From Prochlorococcus sp. AG-424-E18 (lineage in GTDB: Bacteria; Cyanobacteriota; Cyanobacteriia; PCC-6307; Cyanobiaceae), in the NCBI GenBank assembly GCA_003210155.1, contig QCNC01000002.1:62001-126000 (forward strand): a stretch of DNA of 64,000 nucleotides. Reading direction: 5' to 3'. Position numbers and translations under genes: made by a program. Positions 6,971-16,522 of this stretch are shown piece by piece; position 1 is the stretch's first letter, and each line of letters begins with the position of its first letter. The notes below the pieces were generated by a model. The model was not told the origin of the DNA. It ran no database searches and saw nothing but the letters and a program-made list of their open reading frames with translations.

Positions 6971-9379
6971 GTGCCTCAAACCAACAATTTCCTTTTTAAA
7001 TCCCTAAACAATCAACAACTTCAAGCAGTAAAACATGTTTATGGACCACTATTAGTTGTAGCAGGTGCAGGTAGCGGGAAAACTAAAGCTCTTACACACA
7101 GAATTGCAAATCTTATTGAAAATAACTCTATAGATCCCTATAACATTCTCGCAGTCACTTTCACTAACAAAGCTGCTAAAGAAATGAAAGCAAGATTAGA
7201 GGTTCTTCTAGCCCAAGAATTAGCTTTTAATCAATTTGGTCAGCCTTGGAATACTCTCAAAGAAATTGATCAAAATCAATTAAGAACAAACGTTCACCAA
7301 GAAAGGCTTCAGAACCTTTGGATCGGTACTTTCCATTCCTTATTTTCAAGACTTCTGAGATACGATATTGAAAAATATACTGATCCAGAAGGCTTAAAAT
7401 GGACAAGACAATTTTCAATTTATGATGAAACAGATTCTCAAACATTAGTAAAAGAAATTATCAGTCAAGATATGAATCTTGACCCAAAAAGATATGATCC
7501 TAAAAAGATTAAAAGATTAATAAGTAATGCTAAAAATCAATGCTTAACTTCTAATGATCTTTTAGAAAAAGCAGATAATAATTTTGATAAAACAGTTGCA
7601 GAAGCCTACAAGAGATATAGAATTTCGCTCTCAAAAAATAATTCTTTAGACTTTGATGATCTTCTACTTCTACCTGTTTTCTTATTGAGGCAAAATGATA
7701 CAGTCAGAGACTACTGGCACAAAAGATTTAAACATATTTTAGTTGACGAATATCAAGATACGAATAGAACACAATATGAACTTATAAAATTAATTACTGC
7801 TGGAAATACTGAACCAAAAAAATTCTTCAATTGGCAAGATAGGTCAATTTTTGTAGTTGGGGATGCTGATCAAAGTATTTATAGTTTCAGAGCAGCTGAC
7901 TTCAGAATTTTAATTGGTTTTCAAGAAGATTTTAAAACTGCATTTATTGACGATACAGAATCATCTTTAATTAAATTAGAAGAAAATTATAGGTCATCTT
8001 CCAATATCCTTGATGCTGCAAACTCACTAATTGAAAACAACTCTGAAAGAATTGACAAAGTTTTAAAGGCTACTAAAGAAAAAGGGGAACTTTTAACGTT
8101 ACTCAGCTGTGATGATGAAATTTCCGAGGCAGAAGCAATTACCAATAAAATAAAATCAATCAATAATTATAATCAAAACCCAATTTGGAAAAATTTTGCA
8201 ATTTTATATCGAACCAGAGCTCAGTCGAGAGTACTAGAAGAATCTCTTGTAAGGTGGCGCATTCCTTATACAATTTTTGGAGGATTGCGTTTTTATGATA
8301 GAAGAGAAATTAAAGATGCAATAGCATATTTGAAAGTTCTGGTTAATTCTTCAGATAACGTTAGTCTTTTAAGAATCATAAATGTTCCTAGAAGAGGGAT
8401 TGGTAAGACTACTATTCAAAAACTTAATGAAATATCTAATAGGTTAGATATCCCATTATGGGAGGTTCTTAATGATAAGCAAAGTCTTGAAGAAACAATA
8501 GGCAGATCATCAAAAGGAATTAATAAATTTACTGAAATTATGAATGATCTACTGTGTTACCTAGAAAATTCAGGTCCTGCTCAACTACTACAACTTATAT
8601 TAGAAAAAAGTGGTTACTTAAGTGACTTGCTATCTAGTGGGACTGAAGAATCTGAAGACAGAAGAAATAATTTACAAGAACTAATTAATGCAGCTACTCA
8701 ATATGAAGAAGAAACAGAAAGTGGGGATGTAGAGGGATTTCTTTCTACAGCAGCCTTAACAACTGATAATGATACGAAGAAAAATAATCCTAACTCTGTA
8801 ACTCTCATGACTCTGCATAATAGTAAAGGTTTAGAATTTCAAAATGTTTTTATCACTGGGCTAGAACAAGGTCTCTTCCCTAGCCATAGATCAATAGATA
8901 CTCCCTCACTTCTTGAAGAGGAAAGAAGATTATGCTATGTAGGTATTACTAGAGCTAAAGAAAGAGTTTTCTTAAGTCATGCCAGAGAAAGAAGATTATG
9001 GGGTGGCATGCGTGAAGCAACAATTCCTTCAATATTTCTTTCGGAAATACCTGAAGATTTAATGGATGGTGAATTACCACAAACTGGTGGTGCTTCAATT
9101 AGAAGAGATTGGCATCTTGATCGTTTAACTAGAGTTGATCGAAACAATCCAAATGAATTTGTTAACAAACCAATAAATGCAGTAAGGAAATTATACTCAG
9201 GTCCCAGTAAAGGGAAAAGCTGGATAGTTGGAGATATGCTAATTCACTCAAAGTTTGGGAAAGGTGAAATCATACATATTTTTGGGAGTGGGGAAAAAAT
9301 ATCTTTAGCAGTAAAATTTGGTGATAAAGGAAGTAAAATTCTAGATCCCAGATTAGCTCCAATTCGTTATGTAAGTTAA
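6971..9379 (+). CDS. pcrA: UvrD/PcrA-type superfamily 1 DNA helicase
   Basis: An ATP-driven 3'-5' DNA helicase for repair and replication restart. All main motifs are present: Q motif (LNNQQLQAVKH), Walker A VVAGAGSGKTKALTHRI near residue 30, Walker B DEYQDTN near 260, VVGDADQSIYSFRAAD, LEENYRSS, LMTLHNSKGLEFQNVFITGL and CYVGITRAKERVFLSHA. The C-terminus carries the PcrA-like tail with VGDMLIHSKFGKGEI. Length 802 is slightly longer than PcrA or UvrD (about 720), partly through an insert after the Walker A region. The start is GTG at 6971. The nucleotidyltransferase gene follows after 5 bases. Confidence 0.93.
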   Translation: MPQTNNFLFKSLNNQQLQAVKHVYGPLLVVAGAGSGKTKALTHRIANLIENNSIDPYNILAVTFTNKAAKEMKARLEVLLAQELAFNQFGQPWNTLKEIDQNQLRTNVHQERLQNLWIGTFHSLFSRLLRYDIEKYTDPEGLKWTRQFSIYDETDSQTLVKEIISQDMNLDPKRYDPKKIKRLISNAKNQCLTSNDLLEKADNNFDKTVAEAYKRYRISLSKNNSLDFDDLLLLPVFLLRQNDTVRDYWHKRFKHILVDEYQDTNRTQYELIKLITAGNTEPKKFFNWQDRSIFVVGDADQSIYSFRAADFRILIGFQEDFKTAFIDDTESSLIKLEENYRSSSNILDAANSLIENNSERIDKVLKATKEKGELLTLLSCDDEISEAEAITNKIKSINNYNQNPIWKNFAILYRTRAQSRVLEESLVRWRIPYTIFGGLRFYDRREIKDAIAYLKVLVNSSDNVSLLRIINVPRRGIGKTTIQKLNEISNRLDIPLWEVLNDKQSLEETIGRSSKGINKFTEIMNDLLCYLENSGPAQLLQLILEKSGYLSDLLSSGTEESEDRRNNLQELINAATQYEEETESGDVEGFLSTAALTTDNDTKKNNPNSVTLMTLHNSKGLEFQNVFITGLEQGLFPSHRSIDTPSLLEEERRLCYVGITRAKERVFLSHARERRLWGGMREATIPSIFLSEIPEDLMDGELPQTGGASIRRDWHLDRLTRVDRNNPNEFVNKPINAVRKLYSGPSKGKSWIVGDMLIHSKFGKGEIIHIFGSGEKISLAVKFGDKGSKILDPRLAPIRYVS

Positions 9380-9384
9380 AACTC

Positions 9385-10632
9385 ATGAACGATATCTCTG
9401 ATTACATCCAAGGGGAATTAATCAAAACTCCATTTAATTTATATATCCTAATTGCTAAATACATAGAATCTAATAACAATACTAAAGTAGCTTTTGTTGG
9501 CGGTTATTTAAGAGATTTATTAATTAGTAAATTACACAAAAAATCGTTTTCTAAACCTGTAGATATTGATCTTGTTATTGAAGGATCCTCTATTTCTCTT
9601 GCAAAGTTTATAAAAAAAAATATTGTAAATGTAGATTTATGTTTAATCAAGGAATTTAATTTATACAACACTGTAGAAATAAATATTAATGACTATAAAA
9701 TTGATATTGCTTCTGCAAGAAAGGAAATTTATTCTGCTCCAGGCTTAAATCCCACAGTAATTAAAAGTACTATTGAGGAGGATCTTAAGAGGAGAGATTT
9801 CACTATAAATTCAATAGCCTTCGAGGTTTCGACAAGGAAAATCTATGATCTTTATGGAGGAATTTCTGATATAAAAAGTAAAAGATTGAACTTACTTCAC
9901 AGTAATAGCATTTCAGATGATCCAAGTAGATTAATTAGATGTGCAAAATATGCTTCAAGGTTAGATTTCAATATTTCAAATAATTCCCTCAAACAATCTC
10001 AAGAAACAGTTAGACAATGGCCATGGAAAAGTTCAGAAACTCATCAGAAAATGATTTACCCTCCTGCATTAGGCATACGAATAAGGATGGAACTAGCTGA
10101 AATATGCAAACATGATGATTTGACTGATGTGATTTCGATAATTCATAAGTGGGGAATTATCTCAATCTTAAATGAAAATATTAAAGTCGATAAAAGATTT
10201 TTAAGAGGACTAAATTGGATTAAGAAGTTAAAGGGAAATCATATGCTTTACTTATTAAAAGATTCAGAAGATTTAGAAAAAGCATGTGAAAGATTTTTGG
10301 TAAATAATAGTGAGATAAAAATATTAGAAGATTATATAAGTATCAAAAAGATATTTAGTACAAACCAAAAAAATTTCAATCATTTTTCTCCATCAAGTTG
10401 GACAGAATTTATTGAGGACAGAAACCTTAATGATGAGACAGTTAAATTATTAATTTGTGATGGAGGACCATACTGGCGTAAGTTGTTTAAGTGGTTATTT
10501 ATTTACAAATTCATAAAATCAAAAAAAGATGGAGAAACTTTAAAAAAAGAAGGATGGGATCCAGGGAAGGAGATGGGAAAGGAAATTAAAAGATTAAGAT
10601 ATTTGGAAATTGACCAATTAAATAGAAATTAA
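9385..10632 (+). CDS. tRNA nucleotidyltransferase/poly(A) polymerase family protein
   Basis: A class II nucleotidyltransferase: either CCA addition to tRNA ends or RNA polyadenylation. The head domain is clear: VAFVGGYLRDLL near residue 37, the metal-binding DIDLVIEG pair near 62, RRDFTINSIAFEV near 135, and DDPSRLIRCAKYASRLDF near 178. The C-terminal half is divergent and helical. tRNA genes in this window do not encode CCA, so a CCA-adding enzyme is required in the cell; this is a candidate, though sequence alone does not separate CCA from poly(A) activity. Its stop abuts the stop of the convergent selD fusion with no gap. Confidence 0.8.
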   Translation: MNDISDYIQGELIKTPFNLYILIAKYIESNNNTKVAFVGGYLRDLLISKLHKKSFSKPVDIDLVIEGSSISLAKFIKKNIVNVDLCLIKEFNLYNTVEININDYKIDIASARKEIYSAPGLNPTVIKSTIEEDLKRRDFTINSIAFEVSTRKIYDLYGGISDIKSKRLNLLHSNSISDDPSRLIRCAKYASRLDFNISNNSLKQSQETVRQWPWKSSETHQKMIYPPALGIRIRMELAEICKHDDLTDVISIIHKWGIISILNENIKVDKRFLRGLNWIKKLKGNHMLYLLKDSEDLEKACERFLVNNSEIKILEDYISIKKIFSTNQKNFNHFSPSSWTEFIEDRNLNDETVKLLICDGGPYWRKLFKWLFIYKFIKSKKDGETLKKEGWDPGKEMGKEIKRLRYLEIDQLNRN

Positions 10633-12804
10633 TTACATTTTTACAACCTCTCCAACCTTGTACCATTTATCCTTTAGAACATTTTCATATTTACGATTGC
10701 AACTAATCAACAAGGGTCCACATGTTTGAGGATCTAATAGTAATGATATTCTCTCGTTAAAAGTCTCTTGATCTAATGAATTTTCATTTAAAAAATTAAT
10801 TATTCTTTTTTGCTTATTTACTTTATAAATTTTGTCAAAAATTTCTTTATTAGATTCAAAGAAAGTACTTTTAACATCTTTTCTTATTAAATCAAATACT
10901 CCAGGATAAGCTTTAAATGCAAATAAATCTAATAAAACTTTTAGTGGCTCAAGATTATTGCTTTGCCTATATAAATTAGATGATTCAACCATTTCTTTAA
11001 GATGTCCAACAAATCCATATCCAGTAATGTCAGTCGCAGCATTAACAAATGATTCTTTAAATTGATTTTGAAAAAGATAAATTTCATCAAGCAAATATTG
11101 CTGACTCTTTACTAAATTATTAATTACTTCAGAAGAACTACCCATAATATTAATATTTTGCATTTGACCAGCAAAGTAAATCCCAACGCCAAGAGGTCTA
11201 GACATCATGAGAATATCTCCAATATTCATTCCAGATTTAAGCCATGGTTTTACTCCATTTTTTAAAACACCTTGAACTGTTAAAGAAATATCTATTCCTA
11301 ATGAATAGGGTTTATTTACTAAACTTCTTGCCTCGAAAGTATGGCCTCCAAGTAATTCACCTCCAAGATCCTCAATTGTTGATTTAATACCTTGAAGTGA
11401 TTGAGAAAAGAGGTAACTCTGAAATTCCCTTTCAACTTTTGGTAATGAAATTAAAGCCTGCGCGGATGAAAGTTTTACTCCGCATGCCCACAAATCTGAG
11501 CAAGCATGCAAAGTAGTAATTTTTGCATTAAGCCAAGGATCACTTACCAAAGCAGGAAATCCATCTACACTTTGCAAGATAATATCTTTACCATTTTGAT
11601 ATATCTCAACTGAATCTTCAGGTGATGAGGCAAAAGAATCTAAATTAGAATTTATTAATGATTTATTCAAAACAAACTGAGGAATTTTAGCTGCACATCC
11701 TCTGCAATCATTCAATGAAATATTTTTTTCACTACTTTTCATAATTAGCCTTTTTGATCTGAACTTTTTAATAAAGTTGAGATCAATTGTATGCTTTAAA
11801 ATCCAAAAAATAAAAGAGGGGCCGAAAACAAAATTGCGATAAATAGCAAAAGCCTTTGGATGATGGCTTGGAAATATATTTACAATTTGCAATCCGATCT
11901 TTTGAGGAAACCACTTTTTTAATGATCTCCCTTCTATATCTTTTTTTAGATTTTGTACTAATGTATTTACTACTTTTACTGCAAAAACTCCAGATGCTGG
12001 TCTATTTGCTGCATCTACAACTGCGCAATCACCGACAGCAAAGATTCCAGAGTAACTTTTTATCTGCAAATTCTGATTTGTTATTATTCTGCCATGAGTA
12101 TCCGAATCTAATAATTTTTTTCGTGCCCATAACGGAGACGTATTTCCAGTACATAAAAGAATCTTGCCATAATCAAAATTAAGTTTTTCAACTATATCAA
12201 TATTGGAATTCCGTAAACTTTTTAGAATTGTATAATTAATTTTTCTTGAATCACATAATAGTTTTAAAGGTCTATCTCCCCATCTTTTTCTCAAAGCATA
12301 TGATACTTCAATTGCAGCAAGGCCGCTCCCAACAATTACGAATGGAAGTTCATTAACTGAATCAAAATTGTCCTCTTTTAGTATTGAGTCATAAGCCCTT
12401 AAAAAAGGTTTAATTGAAAAAGCATTTCGATTTTTAACTAGTGATTCAAATTCTTTTGGAATTATTGTTTGACTTCCATAATTAAGAACCAACTTCGAAT
12501 AATTAACTGAAGGTCTATTACTTAAAGCAATTTTCTTTAAATTGAAATCAATATCCTTTACTTCTTCTTCTATAAAAGATACTTGTGCATTTTTTGCTAA
12601 AGATTTTATATCAATTAAGCTCTTTTCTAAAGTGATTGATTTTGAAAGCACCGATGGGAACATCGCTGAATAAACCAAATGAGAATCTCTAGATATAATT
12701 GAAACAGGAATTTCTGGCATTAATTTCGGACACATTAACCATCTGTTCAATAAAAGAACATTTGAGTGTCCTCCTCCAATAAGTACCAGATGATTAAAAG
12801 TCAT
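10633..12804 (-). CDS. selD: fusion of pyridine nucleotide-disulfide oxidoreductase and selenophosphate synthetase SelD
   Basis: Two enzymes in one chain of 723 residues. Residues 1-350 are an NADH dehydrogenase-like flavoprotein with FAD motif LVLIGGGHSNVLLL (6-19), NAD motif FVIVGSGLAAIEVS (155-168) and GIFAVGDCAVVDA (253-265). Residues 365-723 are SelD, which makes selenophosphate from selenide and ATP. GCAAKIP has C370 and K373 at the positions of the catalytic Cys17/Lys20 pair of E. coli; GGHTFEARS and LLDPQTCGPLLIS are also typical. The catalytic residue is Cys, not selenocysteine. This fusion is known in cyanobacteria. Its ATG is only 10 bases from the divergent mtnP start. Confidence 0.9.
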   Translation of the reverse strand: MTFNHLVLIGGGHSNVLLLNRWLMCPKLMPEIPVSIISRDSHLVYSAMFPSVLSKSITLEKSLIDIKSLAKNAQVSFIEEEVKDIDFNLKKIALSNRPSVNYSKLVLNYGSQTIIPKEFESLVKNRNAFSIKPFLRAYDSILKEDNFDSVNELPFVIVGSGLAAIEVSYALRKRWGDRPLKLLCDSRKINYTILKSLRNSNIDIVEKLNFDYGKILLCTGNTSPLWARKKLLDSDTHGRIITNQNLQIKSYSGIFAVGDCAVVDAANRPASGVFAVKVVNTLVQNLKKDIEGRSLKKWFPQKIGLQIVNIFPSHHPKAFAIYRNFVFGPSFIFWILKHTIDLNFIKKFRSKRLIMKSSEKNISLNDCRGCAAKIPQFVLNKSLINSNLDSFASSPEDSVEIYQNGKDIILQSVDGFPALVSDPWLNAKITTLHACSDLWACGVKLSSAQALISLPKVEREFQSYLFSQSLQGIKSTIEDLGGELLGGHTFEARSLVNKPYSLGIDISLTVQGVLKNGVKPWLKSGMNIGDILMMSRPLGVGIYFAGQMQNINIMGSSSEVINNLVKSQQYLLDEIYLFQNQFKESFVNAATDITGYGFVGHLKEMVESSNLYRQSNNLEPLKVLLDLFAFKAYPGVFDLIRKDVKSTFFESNKEIFDKIYKVNKQKRIINFLNENSLDQETFNERISLLLDPQTCGPLLISCNRKYENVLKDKWYKVGEVVKM

Positions 12805-12814
12805 TTACATCATT

Positions 12815-13708
12815 ATGAATAAAGAACATTTAATACCAATTGAAAAATCAAAATTAGGAGTGATTGGTGGGAGTGGATTTTATTCAATGGATCAAATAAA
12901 GTACTTAAGAGAACTTGAAATCAACACTCCCTATGGTAAACCTTCTGATTCAATAAAAGTATATAATCTTGGAAATCTAGAGATAGCGTTCATTCCTAGA
13001 CATGGCAGAACACATAGATTAAATCCGTCTGAAATCCCTTACAAAGCTAACATTTGGGCTTTAAGGTCAATAGGAGTGAGATGGATTATAGCTCCATCAG
13101 CAGTAGGTTCATTACAAGAACAGATAAGGCCTCTTGATATTGTGATTCCAGATCAATTTATAGACCGGACAAAAAATAGACCTGCAACCTTCTTTAACGA
13201 AGGAGCAGTGGCACATGTAACTATGGGAGATCCATTCTGCACAAATTTATCACGTATATTAAGTGAAATTGGAGAGAAAAATATTCCTAGCGGTAGACAG
13301 TTGCATAGAGGAGGTACCTATCTAGCAATGGAAGGTCCAGCTTTCTCAACCAGAGCAGAATCTAATTTATACAGAAGTTGGGGATGTTCAATAATTGGTA
13401 TGACGAACCATACAGAAGCAAGATTAGCTAAAGAAGCTGAAATAGCTTACTCCTCATTATCTATGGTTACTGATTATGATTGCTGGCATCAAACTCATCA
13501 AGAAGTTTCTGTGGAGATGGTTTTGGATAATCTTAGATCTAATACTGAAGTAGCTAATAAAATAGTATTTGAAGTAGCTAAATTTATTGAAAAAGAGAGA
13601 CCTAAAAGTAAGTCACATTTTTCATTAAAAGATGGTTTGATAACTCAAAAAGAAAATATCCCCAGTTCAACAAAAGAAAAGCTAAGGATATTTACTGATT
13701 CTTATTAG
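12815..13708 (+). CDS. mtnP: 5'-methylthioadenosine phosphorylase
   Basis: Splits methylthioadenosine, the by-product of polyamine synthesis, into adenine and methylthioribose phosphate. Motifs of the purine nucleoside phosphorylase fold are present: LGVIGGSGFYSM near residue 14, the phosphate-binding IPRHGRTHRLNPSEIPYKAN near 60, MEGPAFSTRAES near 173, and the base-recognition TDYDCW near 222. Length 297 is normal. The start is only 10 bases from the divergent selD fusion start, so its promoter must lie inside that gene. Confidence 0.92.
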   Translation: MNKEHLIPIEKSKLGVIGGSGFYSMDQIKYLRELEINTPYGKPSDSIKVYNLGNLEIAFIPRHGRTHRLNPSEIPYKANIWALRSIGVRWIIAPSAVGSLQEQIRPLDIVIPDQFIDRTKNRPATFFNEGAVAHVTMGDPFCTNLSRILSEIGEKNIPSGRQLHRGGTYLAMEGPAFSTRAESNLYRSWGCSIIGMTNHTEARLAKEAEIAYSSLSMVTDYDCWHQTHQEVSVEMVLDNLRSNTEVANKIVFEVAKFIEKERPKSKSHFSLKDGLITQKENIPSSTKEKLRIFTDSY

Positions 13709-13751
13709 CCTTATTAAATATAAGTGATAGTCAGGTCAAGGGTAGGATTTA

Positions 13752-13949
13752 TTAACCTCCAGCTCCAACTCCTTGATATGAGCCATAGAAAAATATGCCT
13801 AAGACGAAGATAACTGCAATACCACCTGCTGTAGCAACAAGCCATAGTGGAAGAGTTCCTTCAGTCCATCTTCTTTCCCATGCAACTGCTGGTCTACCGT
13901 CGGGAAGTCTATCTGGAATTCTTCCATCAGGTCCTTTTAATTTACTCAT
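13752..13949 (-). CDS. psbJ: photosystem II protein J
   Basis: A one-helix thylakoid subunit of photosystem II near cytochrome b559. The C-terminal 40 residues are standard Psb[21 protein letters not shown] and then [15 protein letters not shown]. The first 25 or so residues form a hydrophilic extension ([20 protein letters not shown]) not found in the usual 39-40-residue protein. The ATG follows psbL by 9 bases, ending the psbE-F-L-J operon. There is no closer ATG, so the extension is probably real. Confidence 0.93.
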   Translation of the reverse strand: MSKLKGPDGRIPDRLPDGRPAVAWERRWTEGTLPLWLVATAGGIAVIFVLGIFFYGSYQGVGAGG

Positions 13950-13958
13950 AATTTTAAT

Positions 13959-14078
13959 TTAATTGAAAAAGTAACTGGAAAATAAAATTCCCAATACAAA
14001 GACTGATAATAAGCCTAAATAAAGGCTTGTACGATTAAGTTCAACTGGAACTTTGTTAGGATTTTCGTTTACTTGCAT
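13959..14078 (-). CDS. psbL: photosystem II protein L
   Basis: A 39-residue one-helix photosystem II subunit required for electron transfer at the QA site and for dimer stability. It begins [20 protein letters not shown] and ends in ILFSSYFFN, the conserved PsbL tail. A longer in-frame start upstream would overlap psbF and is not credible; the ATG at 14078 gives exactly the expected size. It sits 11 bases after psbF. Confidence 0.95.
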
Positions 14079-14089
14079 GATAGTTAAAT

Positions 14090-14236
14090 TTATCGGGCTA
14101 CGAATTGCATAGCAGCAATTGAACCTAAAAAGAATACCGATGGGATGGCTAGAGCGTGAACGGCTAGCCAACGAACAGTAAATATAGGATAGACGCGGAC
14201 TTCCGCAGCCTGCATTGGAGCTTGAGAATTAGTCAT
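14090..14236 (-). CDS. psbF: cytochrome b559 beta subunit
   Basis: A 48-residue one-helix protein. With PsbE it binds the haem of cytochrome b559 in photosystem II. I translated it directly: it begins [19 protein letters not shown] and carries the haem-ligand histidine at residue 27 in [15 protein letters not shown], ending in MQFVAR. It starts 2 bases after the psbE stop. Confidence 0.96.
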
Positions 14237-14238
14237 AA

Positions 14239-14487
14239 TTATTTTGTTCTTAAATCTAGTTGAGATTTAGCTTCATATCTTTGTGTTACGACAGGCGCTT
14301 TAGATTCAGATGATTGAAAATAACTATCCGGACGAGGAGTCCCGAAAGCATCATATGCTAAGCCTGTATATACGAATAAGAAGCCTGCTATAAAAATAGC
14401 TGGTAATGTTACTGCATGAATAATCCAGTACCTAATACTGGTGATTATTTCAAAGAATGGGCGTTCACCCGTTGAACCTGCGGCCAT
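14239..14487 (-). CDS. psbE: cytochrome b559 alpha subunit
   Basis: An 82-residue photosystem II subunit that supplies one axial haem ligand, His24, in [14 protein letters not shown]. The rest is the family lumenal domain, including [12 protein letters not shown]. An in-frame GTG two codons upstream (14493) is possible, but the ATG at 14487, giving [14 protein letters not shown], matches the normal N-terminus. It is the first gene of the psbE-F-L-J group; 136 bases separate it from ycf48, enough for its own promoter. Confidence 0.96.
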
Positions 14488-14623
14488 AATCACAAATGTT
14501 TACCCTATGATCTTACAGTGTAAAATCATAAGTTCGTGAAGAAATTAACAGGTTGGTTACAGAGAGTTGCTAAATATTTCAAAAATTAATTTTTTTTTTA
14601 CTATTTACTGAACTTATTCAAAG

Positions 14624-15640
14624 TTAGCTATTCCATTTAAGGATATAACCACGCTCGCCAAGTATAAATCCTTTTTGCTTATTTAAAGCCTCCTTATCAA
14701 GAAAAACTATTTTAATGTAGTTTGTTGGTAATTCAGAAGCAATAGGATCTCTATTCCAAGTTTTACCTTGATCTTTACTTACTATTAAAGTTCCATTACC
14801 CCCGCCAGCCCATATATCACCATTTGGATCCCATCCCATGTCAAGATAATTGTATCCATTAAGAATAGGTATAATAGGCTTTGACCAATTTTCTAAGTCA
14901 TTAGTATCTTCATTAAATCTAATTTCTGCTCCTCTAGAAAGCATCCATAAACTTCCTTCTGGATTGAAACCAATACTTTGAACTCTTTTGCTACTAGCTC
15001 TTTGATGAGCTATCCATGCATCACTATCCTTTTCCAAAGTAGAAAAGAAATTACCCAGACTACTAACGCTGACATAATCTCCTTTATTAGTTCTTCTTAA
15101 ATCTCTTACACCTCCAGAACCAGATGCGTCTACAACTTTTGCATTCCATGATTCACCACTATCTGATGTTTCGTAAATAGCACCTGCTGTGGTAGCCAAT
15201 TCTGCAATACCGGCATTAACAGTAGTTATTAGAAATGGTTGGCCTGGTAATTTGTTACCTAGAGATAAGCGAGTCCAATTCTTTCCCGCATCAAGTGTAT
15301 GCATAACTAATGAGGGCTGACCAATTAACCATCCCTCTTTACCTTTAAAGTCAATGTCTAAAAGACGAAAATTCTCTTCACTTGGTAAATCTAAATTTCT
15401 TTTCTCCCAAGTTTCTCCTCCATCATTAGATTCCATAATAAGTCTATTAGAACCTACTAAAAATCCATTTTTATCATCTATAAAATCAACATCTAAAGCA
15501 TTAGCCTGATCCTCAAACTGAATTGTTTTCCAAGGACTGCTATCACTCATCTTTACTCCTGTAGATGAACAACTGCTCAATACAAAACAAAGAGTAATTG
15601 ATAAAAGGAGATTTGGAATGCTAGTAATAAATTTTTTCAT
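14624..15640 (-). CDS. ycf48: photosystem II assembly factor Ycf48 (HCF136)
   Basis: A lumenal seven-bladed propeller that binds newly made D1 during reaction-centre assembly. A lipoprotein signal is seen at the N-terminus, with lipobox LSSC ending at Cys24. BNR-type repeats recur along the chain: [30 protein letters not shown] and [10 protein letters not shown]. Length 338 is typical. It follows rubA by 9 bases and precedes psbE, an order widely kept in cyanobacteria and consistent with a joint role in photosystem II biogenesis. Confidence 0.95.
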   Translation of the reverse strand: MKKFITSIPNLLLSITLCFVLSSCSSTGVKMSDSSPWKTIQFEDQANALDVDFIDDKNGFLVGSNRLIMESNDGGETWEKRNLDLPSEENFRLLDIDFKGKEGWLIGQPSLVMHTLDAGKNWTRLSLGNKLPGQPFLITTVNAGIAELATTAGAIYETSDSGESWNAKVVDASGSGGVRDLRRTNKGDYVSVSSLGNFFSTLEKDSDAWIAHQRASSKRVQSIGFNPEGSLWMLSRGAEIRFNEDTNDLENWSKPIIPILNGYNYLDMGWDPNGDIWAGGGNGTLIVSKDQGKTWNRDPIASELPTNYIKIVFLDKEALNKQKGFILGERGYILKWNS

Positions 15641-15649
15641 TTATATATA

Positions 15650-16078
15650 TTAATGCAAAGAGTACAAAGAAAGGAACATAGCAGCAGCGAACGCCAGACC
15701 TCCAAAAATCAATATATTTTTTTGTCCAGGAGGTAAACTATTAAAACCAAACCCATAAACTAAATTTTCTTCAAAACCACTAGGTTTTGATTTTGGACCT
15801 ATATCCTTATAAAAATTTTTACCAGCTCGACAAACAGGGCAAGCGAAGGTATTTCCGTCTAACTCTGAAAAAGGAGTATTTTTAGCTATGTTTAGTTTCT
15901 TGTTTCCTTCAGAAGGATCATAAATATATCCACAACTTCTACATTCGAATCTATTTTGTTCTAAATTAAGAACAGGTTCTTTTACATTTACTCCTGAAGA
16001 GTTTTCATAAAGAATTTCTTTCTCAGAGTCTTCAACTATTTTGTTTTCCTCAGAGGCTGGTTGAATGTTTTCACTCAC
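15650..16078 (-). CDS. rubA: membrane-anchored rubredoxin
   Basis: An iron-binding electron-transfer protein needed for photosystem II assembly. The rubredoxin domain spans residues 43-95, with iron ligands C46 and C49 (CRSC) and C80 and C83 (CPVC). A C-terminal membrane helix at about 121-140 anchors it in the thylakoid. The first 40 residues are acidic and variable. The start is GTG at 16078. It opens the rubA-ycf48-psbE-F-L-J group and diverges from ndhC. Confidence 0.94.
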   Translation of the reverse strand: MSENIQPASEENKIVEDSEKEILYENSSGVNVKEPVLNLEQNRFECRSCGYIYDPSEGNKKLNIAKNTPFSELDGNTFACPVCRAGKNFYKDIGPKSKPSGFEENLVYGFGFNSLPPGQKNILIFGGLAFAAAMFLSLYSLH

Positions 16079-16090
16079 GGCTTATTATTG

Positions 16091-16127
16091 TTCTTTAAGA
16101 ACTTTAAAAGATTTTGCTTAATTAAGC
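16091..16127. promoter_or_regulatory. palindromes between rubA and ndhC
   Basis: The 77-base divergent gap holds TTCTTTAAGAA (16091-16101) and the perfect 12-base palindrome GCTTAATTAAGC (16116-16127). Both operons must be started from here or nearby. A+T-rich palindromes of this size arise by chance fairly often, so regulatory meaning is only a suggestion. Confidence 0.25.
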
Positions 16128-16155
16128 GACTTTTATTCAAAATTAATTTTTTAAG

Positions 16156-16518
16156 ATGTTTTTATTAACCGGCTATGAATATTTTTTAGGTTTTCTTCTA
16201 ATTGCCGCAGCTGTACCAGCACTAGCTCTAGTTACTAATCTCATTGTTGCCCCAAAAGGTAGAACAGGGGAAAGAAAACTTACCTATGAATCTGGAATGG
16301 AGCCTATAGGAGGAGCATGGATTCAATTTAATATTCGTTATTACATGTTTGCCTTAGTTTTCGTTATATTTGATGTTGAGACGGTATTCCTTTATCCTTG
16401 GGCTGTTGCCTTCAATAGATTAGGCTTATTAGCTTTTATTGAGGCTTTAATTTTCATTTCAATACTTGTTATTGCACTAGCATACGCATGGAGAAAAGGT
16501 GCTTTAGAATGGAGTTAA
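16156..16518 (+). CDS. ndhC: NAD(P)H-quinone oxidoreductase subunit 3
   Basis: A 120-residue membrane subunit of the photosynthetic complex I (NDH-1) that drives cyclic electron flow and respiration. Three membrane helices are visible. The conserved loop with [16 protein letters not shown] near residues 38-53 and the segment [15 protein letters not shown] near 70 are typical. It heads the ndhC-K-J operon; ndhK follows after 4 bases. Confidence 0.96.
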   Translation: MFLLTGYEYFLGFLLIAAAVPALALVTNLIVAPKGRTGERKLTYESGMEPIGGAWIQFNIRYYMFALVFVIFDVETVFLYPWAVAFNRLGLLAFIEALIFISILVIALAYAWRKGALEWS

Positions 16519-16522
16519 AAAA

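Noticed and set aside
11856..12182. 108-codon frame antisense to the selD fusion
   Set aside because: Leucine- and phenylalanine-rich shadow of the flavoprotein domain, with no independent evidence.
14079..14171. Longer reading frame extending psbL upstream into psbF
   Set aside because: PsbL is a fixed 39-residue protein and the ATG at 14078 gives it exactly. The extension overlaps psbF in another frame.
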